Source of the DNA: Pseudomonas aestuarii
GTDB taxonomy: Bacteria > Pseudomonadota > Gammaproteobacteria > Pseudomonadales > Pseudomonadaceae
Direction: 5' to 3'
DNA: 64,000 nt
NCBI RefSeq assembly: GCF_027988105.1
Contig: NZ_JAQJZJ010000007.1
Span: 1 to 64,000, forward strand
Shown here: positions 1-10,504 of the stretch, piece by piece
How the letters are laid out: every line of letters begins with the position of its first letter
How positions within the stretch are numbered: the first letter of the stretch is position 1
The notes under the pieces: model-generated
Database searches by the model: none
What the model saw: only the letters and a program-made list of their open reading frames with translations
Told to the model about the DNA's origin: nothing
Position numbers and translations under genes: made by a program

Positions 1-1
1 T

Positions 2-1978
2 GGCAGCAACGATATCCCAGAGATCAATGTCGATCCCGGCAATGGCGGGACCAATGATTTGGTCTACGAAGCCGGCCTGGCCAATGGTTCGGATGCGGCC
101 AGCAACAGCGAGTTTGCCAGCGGCAGCTTCAGCCTCAGCGACGCCGATGGGCTCGATGACCTGCAGAGCGTGACCATCAACGGCACTACCGTGGTCATCG
201 GCAGCCTGGTCGGCGCCAGTTTCGCCGGCAGCAACGGCACCCTGACCATCACCGCCTACAACAGCCTGACCGGGGTGGGTAGCTACAGCTACGAGCTGAC
301 CAGCCCGACCATCGACGTGGACGGGGTGGTGGAGAGCGACACCTTCAGCCTGACCACCTCGGACGGCACAGCCAGTTCGCTGCCGGCGAGCATCGTCATC
401 GAGATCGTCGACGACGTGCCACAGCCGTTTGCTCCGGCTACGGCGCTACTGGTCGATCAGGTGCCGACGTCGCACATGGTCACGACCAACCTGAATTTCG
501 CCAATGCCGCTGGTGCTGATGGTGTGGGCACCGTGGTATTCAGCAACTTCACCGAGGGCGATATCGCCACCGATGCCTATGGTCAAACGCTCTTCCTCAA
601 TGGTGTGGAATTGCACCTTTACTACGGCGCCGACGAAACTGAGTTGGTGCTCAAGACCCTGGATGACCAGGTGGGATTGGTCATCGATATCGACCCGTCG
701 AGCGATACCTATACGCTGACCTCTTACGGCGTAATCTCCAATGGCGCTATTGAGGTCACCACCACCAACCTGAGTGGTGTCGGCGCGGGTAATGTCAACT
801 TCAAGGGGTTGATCGACATTGGCGGGACTGTCCAGGATGCCTTGATTTCGTCGACCAGCGGCAGCATCAACAGCGATATTGATGACATTGGCATTGGCAG
901 CCAATGGATCAGCACCGCCGAAAATGTGCGCTTCGATTTCATTAATAACCTGGCTACCGGCGGCGCCAATGGTACGGGGTTCGTTTATACCGATCACAAT
1001 ACGGTGTTTGGTTTCCGCCAGAAGCTGTACGTCCAGGGCGGCAAGACCAATACGGCCAACCTGATCGTGACGGCTATTATCGCCAACAATGACTACGTCT
1101 TCGGTAACGCTGATGGAGGGGAAACGCAGGTCAACCTGTCGACCACCGATATCAAGGTGTTCAATGGCAGCGGTGTCGATGTAACCGGATCGGTGACTCT
1201 GGTCGATAACGGCAATTCGATCACCATCCAGGGCATGCAGGACAGTTGGACCTACCAGATCAGTTCCGACACTGGTTTCAGCGCCGTTTATGTCGAAGGG
1301 GCTGCTGACACCGATGAGTTTTCTTTGGGCTTCTTCACCTATACGCAAACTGCGGCGGGTGAGCCAATTGACCTGAATTTCGACATCACGGCTACCGACG
1401 GCGATGGCGATAGCGTTACCAGTGCAATCAATTCGACCCTATATCCTTTGGCGAGCAGCGTCGAGGGAGATGACAGCGCCAACGTCATTAATGGAACAAG
1501 TGGTGTGGATCACCTATTCGGTTATGGCGGGGATGACACCCTCAGTGGCCTGTTGGGCAATGATGTGCTGTCGGGCGGTGATGGCGAGGACACCCTGATC
1601 GGCGGTTTGGGCAACGACCTGATGTCGGGTGGTGCGGGCAAGGACACCTTCGTGTGGAATTCCGGCGATACCGGGATCGACCACATCACCGACTTCACGG
1701 TGGATACCAGCGGGGTGAACTCCGACGTGCTGGATCTTTCGCAGCTACTGGTCGGTGAGACAGATAGCGGCAACGTACTGGACGCTTACCTGAACTTCAA
1801 CTTTGCAGCGACCAGCACCACCATTGATGTGAGTGCGACAGCCGGTGGTCCGGTGGTACAACAGATCGTGCTGGAGGGCGTGGATCTGTCTAGCGGGGCA
1901 TACTACGGCAGTAGCGATGCTGCGACGGTGATCGATGGCATGCTCGGCGACAACGCGCTCAAGGTCGATACCGTTTAA
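2..1978 (+). CDS. lapA: LapA-type giant RTX adhesin, C-terminal part (5' end outside window)
   Basis: The frame is open from base 2, so the gene begins upstream of the window. The visible ~658 residues start in a cadherin/Ig-like repeat rich in Asp, Gly, Ser and Thr. A beta-rich domain resembling T1SS-143 repeats follows, then a short block of calcium-binding RTX nonapeptides (GGxGxDxL pattern, about 1510-1650), and a C-terminal type I secretion signal region. Proteins of this kind are exported by an ABC transporter/membrane fusion/TolC-like system, held at the cell surface and promote biofilm attachment. Identity as LapA is inferred from the RTX end plus the adjoining lapD and lapG. Another large RTX adhesin with the same control system is possible. 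Confidence 0.88.
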   Translation, partial: GSNDIPEINVDPGNGGTNDLVYEAGLANGSDAASNSEFASGSFSLSDADGLDDLQSVTINGTTVVIGSLVGASFAGSNGTLTITAYNSLTGVGSYSYELTSPTIDVDGVVESDTFSLTTSDGTASSLPASIVIEIVDDVPQPFAPATALLVDQVPTSHMVTTNLNFANAAGADGVGTVVFSNFTEGDIATDAYGQTLFLNGVELHLYYGADETELVLKTLDDQVGLVIDIDPSSDTYTLTSYGVISNGAIEVTTTNLSGVGAGNVNFKGLIDIGGTVQDALISSTSGSINSDIDDIGIGSQWISTAENVRFDFINNLATGGANGTGFVYTDHNTVFGFRQKLYVQGGKTNTANLIVTAIIANNDYVFGNADGGETQVNLSTTDIKVFNGSGVDVTGSVTLVDNGNSITIQGMQDSWTYQISSDTGFSAVYVEGAADTDEFSLGFFTYTQTAAGEPIDLNFDITATDGDGDSVTSAINSTLYPLASSVEGDDSANVINGTSGVDHLFGYGGDDTLSGLLGNDVLSGGDGEDTLIGGLGNDLMSGGAGKDTFVWNSGDTGIDHITDFTVDTSGVNSDVLDLSQLLVGETDSGNVLDAYLNFNFAATSTTIDVSATAGGPVVQQIVLEGVDLSSGAYYGSSDAATVIDGMLGDNALKVDTV

Positions 1979-1996
1979 ACAGTATTCGGAGGCCAA

Positions 1997-2020
1997 CCCG
2001 CCACCTGCATGGGTGGCGGG
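1997..2020. terminator. Hairpin between convergent lapA and lapD
   Basis: A 9-bp perfect stem (CCCGCCACC at 1997-2005, GGTGGCGGG at 2012-2020) closes a 6-base loop. It lies just after the lapA stop and before the lapD stop. There is no T-tract, so intrinsic termination is uncertain. It could be a 3'-end stabiliser or a bidirectional pause. Confidence 0.45.
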
Positions 2021-2064
2021 CTAATGAGATCTATCGTGGTGGGTCGTTTCCGTCGACTGCCGCT

Positions 2065-4011
2065 TCAGCCCTTCCATGGTGCCGGTGCGCCGATCAGGCG
2101 GCCCATGGCGCCGTGGATGCCCAGTTCGCACAGCACTGCAAGTTCTCCCTCGGTTTCCACCATCTCCGCGATCAGCGGCAAATCAATACTGTTGGTGGTG
2201 CGGAAGATTGCCTCGATGAACAGGCGTTTATCGCTTTCTAGGTCGATGGCGCGAATATAGCTGCCGTCGATTTTCAGGTGGGCCAGGCCCAGGTGGGTGA
2301 GGTTGCCAATCAGGTTGAAGCGTCCACCGAAATGCTGCAGGCCGAGCTGGAAACGGGTGTCGCGGATGCGCTGACTCAGGCTTTCGACCTCGGCAGGTCT
2401 GGGAAGATGATGTTCGTCCACTTCGAGGGCCAGTAGTGCTGCCTGCTGAGGATGCTGTTTGAGTATGGCGAGCAGGCGCGACAGGCTTTCCGGTTCGTGC
2501 AGGGTCTTGCTGGACAGGCTCAAAGCCAGGGGCTGGGGGTGCCGGGCGAGGTGCGCCAGGCTGTGTTCGAGCATGGCCAGGTCAAAGCGTGCGGACCAGC
2601 CCAGGCGTTCGATCCAGGGCAGGAAACGTCCGGCGACTATGGTTTCTCCCCGCGGGTCGATTAAGCGTGCTAGGACCTTCTGATGCAGCACCTGGCTGCG
2701 ATCAGTGCATTTCACCACTGGCTGGAAATACAGCTGCAATTTGCCGTTGAGCAAGGCGTCATCGATCAACTGGCGCCACTCATGCAGCCCTTGGCCGGGC
2801 TGGCTGGCGAACTCGATCAGGCGCCCCCAGGGCAGGCTCGGGTCGCTCTGCGCCTGGGCCAGGGCCTGGTCGGCGCGGGCCAGTACCTGGCCGATGGCCT
2901 CGCCCGGTCTGAATACGGTCATGCCAATGTGCGCCACGGGTGCACAGTCGCTGGCATCGGTTTGGCGCAGATTTTCCAGGTCTTCGTGGAGTTCGCGCGC
3001 CAGTTGCTCGGCCTCCAAGCGGCTGTGGCCGGGTGCGAGTACGGTGAACTCACCGCCGCGACTGCGCGCGGCCAGCCAATGAGCGCGGGTGGGCGGGTTG
3101 AGCAGGCTCTTGAGCAGTTCGGTGATGGCGACTATCAGTGCATCGGTACGCTGGCCGCCCCAGCGCTGGTTGAGACCGGCGAGGTCATTGACCCGCAGTA
3201 CGATCAGGTAGCCTTCGGCACTCTGCTCCGTGACTGTCAGCAGGTTGGCCAGGCGGATGTCGAACAGGCGTCGATTGGCCAAGCCGGTAAGGCTGTCTTG
3301 GTAGGCTTCTTCGCGCAGTTTCTCGCTGCGGGCGGCTTCTTCGGCGAACAGCGCCTTGAGCTTGTCCACCATCTGGTTCATGGCCAGTACCACACGCTTC
3401 AGTTCGGGAGTGCGCGGTACTTTGGGCAGAGTCAGAAATTCGCGGCGGGTGATGGCCTGGGCCTGCTGCACCATGCTGTCGAGCGGACGCAACTGGCTGC
3501 GCAGCAACCAGCCGCCGAGAATCGCGCTGATCAGGCCGCAGAGCAGCAGCCAGAGCAGGCTACCAATGGCGCTGTCCCATAGCTTGGCGATGGCGAACTG
3601 CGGGTGGCTGAGCACTTCGACCCGGGCCGCCTGCTCCCAGCCGCGCATGATCAAGGCCTCGCCGGCCTGGGGTTGCAGGTCGACCAGGCGGACGAACCAG
3701 CGGGGCACCTGCCCACTTGCGATATTGCTGTGCCGCTCCACCATGACCCGTTCGTCAGGGATGCTGAGCACGCGGATGCTGGTGAAGTAGCCGCTGTCGA
3801 AAATCGAACTGACCATCAACTCGATCATCGCCGGATCGTCCACATGGGGCGTTAACGATAGGCCGAGGGCGGTGGCTGCGTCCTGGGCGTGAGAGCTCAG
3901 TTGGCTGATCAACTGCTCGCGGGAGTTTTCTACACCGGCAATGAAACTGCCGGTAAAGGCCACCACCAGGAACAGGCAGATGGCGAGAAACAGTTGCTTG
4001 AGCAGCGACAT
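2065..4011 (-). CDS. lapD: LapD, inner-membrane c-di-GMP receptor controlling adhesin release
   Basis: 648 residues, the usual LapD architecture: TM helix (~7-25), periplasmic LapD/MoxY-type domain (~26-148), second TM (~150-170), HAMP (~170-225), GGDEF-like domain (~235-395) and EAL-like domain (~415-640). Both enzymatic motifs are degenerate: RGGEF at 318-322 replaces the GGDEF signature, and KVLAR at 435-439 replaces the ExLxR of active phosphodiesterases. This fits a binding rather than catalytic protein. In characterised LapD, c-di-GMP bound by the EAL domain lets the periplasmic domain sequester the protease LapG and keep LapA on the surface. lapG lies 9 bases upstream on the same strand, so the two are probably co-transcribed. 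Confidence 0.95.
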   Translation of the reverse strand: MSLLKQLFLAICLFLVVAFTGSFIAGVENSREQLISQLSSHAQDAATALGLSLTPHVDDPAMIELMVSSIFDSGYFTSIRVLSIPDERVMVERHSNIASGQVPRWFVRLVDLQPQAGEALIMRGWEQAARVEVLSHPQFAIAKLWDSAIGSLLWLLLCGLISAILGGWLLRSQLRPLDSMVQQAQAITRREFLTLPKVPRTPELKRVVLAMNQMVDKLKALFAEEAARSEKLREEAYQDSLTGLANRRLFDIRLANLLTVTEQSAEGYLIVLRVNDLAGLNQRWGGQRTDALIVAITELLKSLLNPPTRAHWLAARSRGGEFTVLAPGHSRLEAEQLARELHEDLENLRQTDASDCAPVAHIGMTVFRPGEAIGQVLARADQALAQAQSDPSLPWGRLIEFASQPGQGLHEWRQLIDDALLNGKLQLYFQPVVKCTDRSQVLHQKVLARLIDPRGETIVAGRFLPWIERLGWSARFDLAMLEHSLAHLARHPQPLALSLSSKTLHEPESLSRLLAILKQHPQQAALLALEVDEHHLPRPAEVESLSQRIRDTRFQLGLQHFGGRFNLIGNLTHLGLAHLKIDGSYIRAIDLESDKRLFIEAIFRTTNSIDLPLIAEMVETEGELAVLCELGIHGAMGRLIGAPAPWKG

Positions 4012-4020
4012 GGCGTTCTC

Positions 4021-4773
4021 CTAACCTTCGCCGATGGCGAAGCCCTCTGTGTGCATTTTTTTCAATAGATCCTGCCAGCGCGAGAGTTTCTTGCTGTCGC
4101 TCTTCTTGCTGCGCGCGCCTGGTAAATACAGGCCTTCGGCATTGAAGGCATACACTGGCAGCAGATCCTGGCGCTGTGAGGCGGGACGGATTTGATTGAT
4201 CAGGTTGTCCAGCACCAGGGGCTCGGCGGCCGGGCTGGGGTAGTAGGTCAGTACCATGTGCGCCTGGTTCAGCCTGAGGGCCTTGACGTAGGTGATACGC
4301 AGCTTCTCACTGGCGATGCCGAGGCGGCGCAGGCTGAAATACTTGGCAATGGCGTAGTCCTCGCAGTCGCCGGCGCCCTTGATCAGGGATTCGATGGGCG
4401 TGGCCCAGTAGTCGACCTGCTGCCAGACGTGGCTATCGTCGGCGAAGCGAATCTGCCGGTTGAAGAACCGATTGACGTTGTCCAGCTTGTCCTGTTCCGC
4501 GAGGTGGGCGCTGTCCTTGAACAAGGTTTCCCAGGCCAAGATCCGGATTCTGGCGTTGCCCAGGTTGCCGTAGCGTTTTTCGGCGGTATCGATGAGCCGT
4601 CTGAAGTCCCAGTCGGCCCAGGCGGCCAGGGCCTGGCTCAGCCCGAGCAGGGCGCCAAGTAACAAGACCAGCGCAAGCGCCGGCCAATGCCCGCGCTGTT
4701 GCCATCCTGGAATGCGCTGCCATGGCCACATCTGTTGCTTCTCCGCCAATGATGGCTGGAGTTTAGGCGGCAT
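4021..4773 (-). CDS. lapG: LapG, periplasmic cysteine protease that cleaves the LapA adhesin
   Basis: 250 residues with an N-terminal membrane/signal segment (~32-52), then a transglutaminase-like (bacterial DUF920) cysteine proteinase domain. The Cys-His-Asp triad is visible: Cys in GAGDCEDY (residue ~137), His in NQAHMVLTYY, and Asp in LVLDNL. LapG trims the N-terminal retention module of LapA when c-di-GMP is low and LapD lets go. An internal ATG at 4731 has a better ribosome site (GGAG 9 bases upstream) and gives a 236-residue protein, so the start is not settled. It sits directly upstream of lapD in the same orientation. Confidence 0.93.
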   Translation of the reverse strand: MPPKLQPSLAEKQQMWPWQRIPGWQQRGHWPALALVLLLGALLGLSQALAAWADWDFRRLIDTAEKRYGNLGNARIRILAWETLFKDSAHLAEQDKLDNVNRFFNRQIRFADDSHVWQQVDYWATPIESLIKGAGDCEDYAIAKYFSLRRLGIASEKLRITYVKALRLNQAHMVLTYYPSPAAEPLVLDNLINQIRPASQRQDLLPVYAFNAEGLYLPGARSKKSDSKKLSRWQDLLKKMHTEGFAIGEG

Positions 4774-4908
4774 CCCGCGGTTTTGCCGTACGTGGTCAAG
4801 TCAGCGGTTGTGGAAAAGTCGAGCTCCGCAGCGAGGCCATTCAGGTGCCTGCGGCGAGCGCCCTACGGATCACAGTGTGCCTGCTCAATAGCTGGATAGC
4901 GCGCGCAG

Positions 4909-5310
4909 TCAACGCGGGTTGGGCAAGGTTTTCTGCCTGAGGATATAAAGGCTGACCAACACTGCGCTGGTCAACATGAAGGCCCGTGCCCAGAACAGGG
5001 GGACCAGGTAGCAGGAGAGGGCGATGCTGAGCCACATCAGGCTGATGCTGTAGACCTTGGCCTTGAGCGGGATGCCCTGGCCTTCGAGGTAATCGCGAAC
5101 CCAGGGGCCAAGCCTGGGGTGCAGTACCAGCCACAGGTAGAAGCGCTTCGAGCTGCGGACAAAGCAGGCTGCGGCCAGCAACAGGAACGGCGTGGTCGGC
5201 AGGACCGGCAGGAAGATTCCGATCACCCCGAGTGCTACGCACAGCCAACCCAGGGTCAGCAGAGCGTAGCGAATCAGCGGATTATGGTTTTCCTTTACGT
5301 CACGCGCCAT
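4909..5310 (-). CDS. DUF454 (YbaN-like) inner-membrane protein
   Basis: 133 residues with about four hydrophobic segments. The front half has the DUF454 signature, including the run VLPTTPFLLLAAACF followed by RSSKRFYLWL, and a cytosolic stretch before the last two helices. YbaN family members are small inner-membrane proteins without an established biochemical role. The gene starts 15 bases after the stop of the UPF0149 gene on the same strand, so the two probably share a transcript. Confidence 0.85.
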   Translation of the reverse strand: MARDVKENHNPLIRYALLTLGWLCVALGVIGIFLPVLPTTPFLLLAAACFVRSSKRFYLWLVLHPRLGPWVRDYLEGQGIPLKAKVYSISLMWLSIALSCYLVPLFWARAFMLTSAVLVSLYILRQKTLPNPR

Positions 5311-5325
5311 GGCAGTGGCGCAGGC

Positions 5326-5913
5326 TCAATGGTGACGGGGTTTGAGCAGGGCTGGCTTTTCTTCCGGGGCATGGCACAGCAGAAACAGTGCGGTCAGCAG
5401 TTCGGGAATTTGCTCGACCATGCTGTCTACCAGGTCACGGTCGCTGGCGATTTCGGCGAACTCTGCCTGCTCCTCGAACAAGCCGGAGGCGACCATGATC
5501 GGCAATAGCAGTTCGCTGACCTCGTCTTCGGCATCGTCAAACCAGGCTGCTTCACGCAGGAACACGCCTTCCATGAAGCCGATGCACCAGCCGCGCAGGT
5601 CCGAGTCGTCCGGGTCGTCGCCGAGATCGAGTTCGCAAGGTACTTCCGGGTCGTCGTCGCTGGCCAGTTGGCGGGCGATATGAGTCTGCAGTTGCACCAG
5701 GGTGGCTTCGATATCGTCGCGCTCCGCGTCGCTGCGGTAATGCGGGGGCTCGGAGAACAGGGCGTCGATCCACTCACGCGCTGGTACCGGGTCTGGACAG
5801 ATCGACAAGGCGGTTAGGTAGCCGTGAGCGGCCACGTAGTCCAGAGCCTCTTCATGCAGCTCATCGGCGTCGAGAAAGGCTTGCAGGCGGGACAGTTGCT
5901 CGGCGAAGGACAT
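5326..5913 (-). CDS. UPF0149/YecA-like protein
   Basis: 195 residues, acidic (many Asp/Glu), all-helical in appearance, matching the UPF0149 (YgfB/YecA) family in its N-terminal half (FLDADELHEEALDYVAAHG) and in the central RGWCIGFMEGVFLRE motif. Family members lacking the C-terminal SEC-C metal-binding motif, as here, have no settled function. The end is His-rich (PRHH), but too short to call a metal site. It is probably the first gene of a two-gene unit with the downstream DUF454 gene and lies divergent from recQ. Confidence 0.82.
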   Translation of the reverse strand: MSFAEQLSRLQAFLDADELHEEALDYVAAHGYLTALSICPDPVPAREWIDALFSEPPHYRSDAERDDIEATLVQLQTHIARQLASDDDPEVPCELDLGDDPDDSDLRGWCIGFMEGVFLREAAWFDDAEDEVSELLLPIMVASGLFEEQAEFAEIASDRDLVDSMVEQIPELLTALFLLCHAPEEKPALLKPRHH

Positions 5914-6037
5914 CGTGGGGCTACCTTGAAGAAGTAAACGAGGATGGATTCTAGTCCAGACCTGCAGCAGCAGCCATAGTTCTAGAAGAATGCGCAGCGA
6001 AAAAACAGATCAAAACTCAGTCCGGCAAGCAGGTGCG

Positions 6038-6043
6038 TATAAT
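6038..6043 (+). promoter_or_regulatory. -10 element of recQ
   Basis: A perfect TATAAT lies 25 bases before the recQ ATG at 6069. Transcription would start near 6050, inside the longer GTG-started frame, which supports the ATG at 6069. No clear -35 hexamer is visible at the right distance. Confidence 0.5.
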
Positions 6044-6068
6044 GCGCGGCTCGTTTCGGAGACCTTTC

Positions 6069-8195
<2,127 letters not shown>

Positions 8196-8322
8196 GTGCA
8201 CCGCTCGGGGCGAGTGCCAATGGCTGGTTTGCGGAACTCCCTTGCGCCTCAGTGTGTGAAATGCTGATACAGCCGAGAGATCCCAAGGGGGCTTGCTCTG
8301 GGTGTGCGGTTATGGTTAGCTC

Positions 8323-8335
8323 ACTAATAATTAGT
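8323..8335. promoter_or_regulatory. Candidate MarR operator
   Basis: A perfect 13-base palindrome (ACTAAT, central A, ATTAGT) sits 28 bases before the marR-type start codon in an AT-rich patch. Size and position fit autoregulation by a MarR/SlyA-class repressor. This is inference from symmetry and position only. Confidence 0.4.
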
Positions 8336-8363
8336 TTTTGATATTTAAAAGAGCCGTTTAACC

Positions 8364-8804
8364 ATGCCGCATACGCAGTTGGATCCACACCGTTTCGCCA
8401 TGCAATTAGCCCAATTATCCCGCTCCTGGCGCGCCGAACTCGATCGGCGCCTGGTCGGGCTGGGACTGTCACAGGCGCGCTGGCTGGTGCTCTTGCACCT
8501 GTCGCGTTTTGAGGAGCTGCCGACCCAGCGTGAGCTGGCGCAAAGCGTGGGGGTCGAGGGGCCAACCCTGGCCCGGCTGCTCGATAGCCTGGAAGCCCAG
8601 GGGCTGGTTACCCGGCAGGCGGTACCGGAAGATCGCCGCGCCAAGAAAATCGCTCTGAGCCCACCAGCACAGCCGTTGATCGAAAAGATCGAGGCCATTT
8701 CCACCCAGCTACGCAAAGAGCTCTTCGCCGGTATAGACGAAGAAGAGCTGCGCCGATGCCAGCAAGTGCACGCACGGATTCTGGGTAACCTGGAAAAACG
8801 CTGA
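8364..8804 (+). CDS. MarR-family transcriptional regulator
   Basis: 146 residues with the MarR winged-helix fold: N- and C-terminal dimerisation helices flanking a wHTH (~55-105) with recognition region TQRELAQSVGVEGPTLARLL and a wing containing the conserved DRRAKKIAL. Its TGA overlaps the ATG of the adjoining exporter (ATGA), so the two are translationally coupled. The regulator probably controls that exporter in response to a small aromatic or toxic ligand. The palindrome at 8323-8335 is the likely operator. Confidence 0.9.
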   Translation: MPHTQLDPHRFAMQLAQLSRSWRAELDRRLVGLGLSQARWLVLLHLSRFEELPTQRELAQSVGVEGPTLARLLDSLEAQGLVTRQAVPEDRRAKKIALSPPAQPLIEKIEAISTQLRKELFAGIDEEELRRCQQVHARILGNLEKR

Positions 8805-10207
8805 TGGGGCAAGACCTGGCGGACTTGCAGGCGCGTTTCGGTCCCCGCTACCCGCGCTGGTTGCTGGGCATATTGATGATCGGCAGCATGGCCATGGTGC
8901 TGGCCTCGACCAGTATCAATGTGGCCCTGCCCGCGATCATGCTGGATTTTTCGATCGGCCGGCCGCAGGCGCAGTGGCTATCCACCGGTTTTCTCGCAGC
9001 CATGACGGCCGGTTTGTTATTGGCCGCCTGGGCGCACTCGCGATTTGGCGCCAGGCGCACTGCGCAGTTCGGTCTGCTGCTGTTCGTGCTCAGTTCATTG
9101 CTGGCACTGGTCGCCCACGAGGCCTGGCAACTGATTGCCCTGCGCATCGTCCAGGGGCTGTGTGCCGGGATCGTCCAGCCATTGGCCATGGTGTTGATCT
9201 TTCGCGTATTCGTTGGCGGCGGTCGAGGCATGGCCTTGGGGCTCTACGGCCTGGGGGTGATGGTCGCGCCCACGGTGGGGCCGACCATTGGCGGCTATCT
9301 GGTCGATCATTTTGGCTGGGGTGCCGTGTTCTGGTTGCCACTGCCCATGTGCGCCCTGGCAATGCTGGGTGGGCAGTGGCTGTTGCCCAGTCAGCGGGAT
9401 AAAACCACGCCTTTTCTGGATATATGGGCGTTCATTTTATTGTGTGTGGGCCTGTTCGCCTTGCTCGAAGCCCTGGCCGAGGCTCAGCGCTTTGCCTGGC
9501 TGGCGCCGCGCGTCTGGCTGCCTGGCCTGCTGGGTACGTTGGCGTTCATCGCTTTTTTCACCCGGAGCTGGCGTAGCACCAAGCCGCTATTGCCGTTGCG
9601 CTTGTGGCGTAACGCGGGCTTTCGTAATGCCAGCTGGGTGGCCCTGACCTTGGGTATGGGCCTGTATGGCTCGACCTACCTGATTCCGCTGTACCTGCAA
9701 ACAGTCGAAGGCTACAGCGCCGGACGCGCCGGATTGCTGCTGTTGCCTACGGGAGTGCTGATGGGCGCCGCTTCCTTTGTCGGTGGCTGGCTGAGCGATC
9801 GGCAGTCGGCGGCCTTGCTGCTGGTCAGCGGTTTGCTGATTTTCGCCTTGTCTGCTGCAGGTTTCGGTTGGCTTGAGCAAGGCGCCTCGTTTGCCGTGCT
9901 GTGCTTCTGGGCCTGTGTTGGACGGGTTGGGCTCGGATTGCTGTTGCCAGCGTTGAGCACGGGGTCGCTGGACATCCTCAGTGCGCAGGAGCTGGCTTTG
10001 GGCGCCGGTGCGATTACCTTCGTTCGGCAACTTGGTGGTGCGTTTGGCGTCAACTTGTTGACATTTTTTCTCGAGTGGCGCCATCGCCGCGAAGGGGGTG
10101 ACCTGGTTGCCGAAGCCTTAGCATTCCAGCAGAGTTTCTGGCTGATGGCGGCGGTCTTCGCTCTGACCGTGCTGGCAGCTTGGCGCGTGCGCTCGACGAG
10201 GCACTGA
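8804..10207 (+). CDS. MFS drug efflux transporter, DHA2 (14-TM, EmrB/QacA-like) family
   Basis: 467 residues, overwhelmingly hydrophobic with ~14 predicted helices. It contains the DHA2 motif region QWLSTGFLAAMTAGLLL, motif A-like RFGARRTAQFG and motif C-like GLGVMVAPTVGPTIGGYL. Such proteins export drugs or toxic metabolites using the proton gradient. No membrane-fusion partner lies next door, so it may act alone or with a distant partner. Translation is coupled to the upstream MarR gene through a 1-base overlap. The substrate cannot be read from sequence. Confidence 0.88.
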   Translation: MGQDLADLQARFGPRYPRWLLGILMIGSMAMVLASTSINVALPAIMLDFSIGRPQAQWLSTGFLAAMTAGLLLAAWAHSRFGARRTAQFGLLLFVLSSLLALVAHEAWQLIALRIVQGLCAGIVQPLAMVLIFRVFVGGGRGMALGLYGLGVMVAPTVGPTIGGYLVDHFGWGAVFWLPLPMCALAMLGGQWLLPSQRDKTTPFLDIWAFILLCVGLFALLEALAEAQRFAWLAPRVWLPGLLGTLAFIAFFTRSWRSTKPLLPLRLWRNAGFRNASWVALTLGMGLYGSTYLIPLYLQTVEGYSAGRAGLLLLPTGVLMGAASFVGGWLSDRQSAALLLVSGLLIFALSAAGFGWLEQGASFAVLCFWACVGRVGLGLLLPALSTGSLDILSAQELALGAGAITFVRQLGGAFGVNLLTFFLEWRHRREGGDLVAEALAFQQSFWLMAAVFALTVLAAWRVRSTRH

Positions 10208-10504
10208 CCGCCGGTACGCGCTCAGCAGGCTGGGTGGCTATCGGGGTCATTTTATTGACTGCTCTGCAGTGCATTTGCGTATGATGGCTACCTGCCTTAT
10301 TGCTCGGCGTGCACTAACAGAAAACCTGTTCAAGCGTGCACGCTGGAAATTCATGGCCATACTCACTCATTAGCCGGGTTCGACATGGAGTGTCTCCCCG
10401 ACGTACGAATTTGCTGCACCCACTGTTTTCACCACTGACGGATACGCACGCCAAGGCGTGGAGTGGTGTGACGACTCGGGAGCGGAGTCAGCGGGAGAGT
10501 TCAT

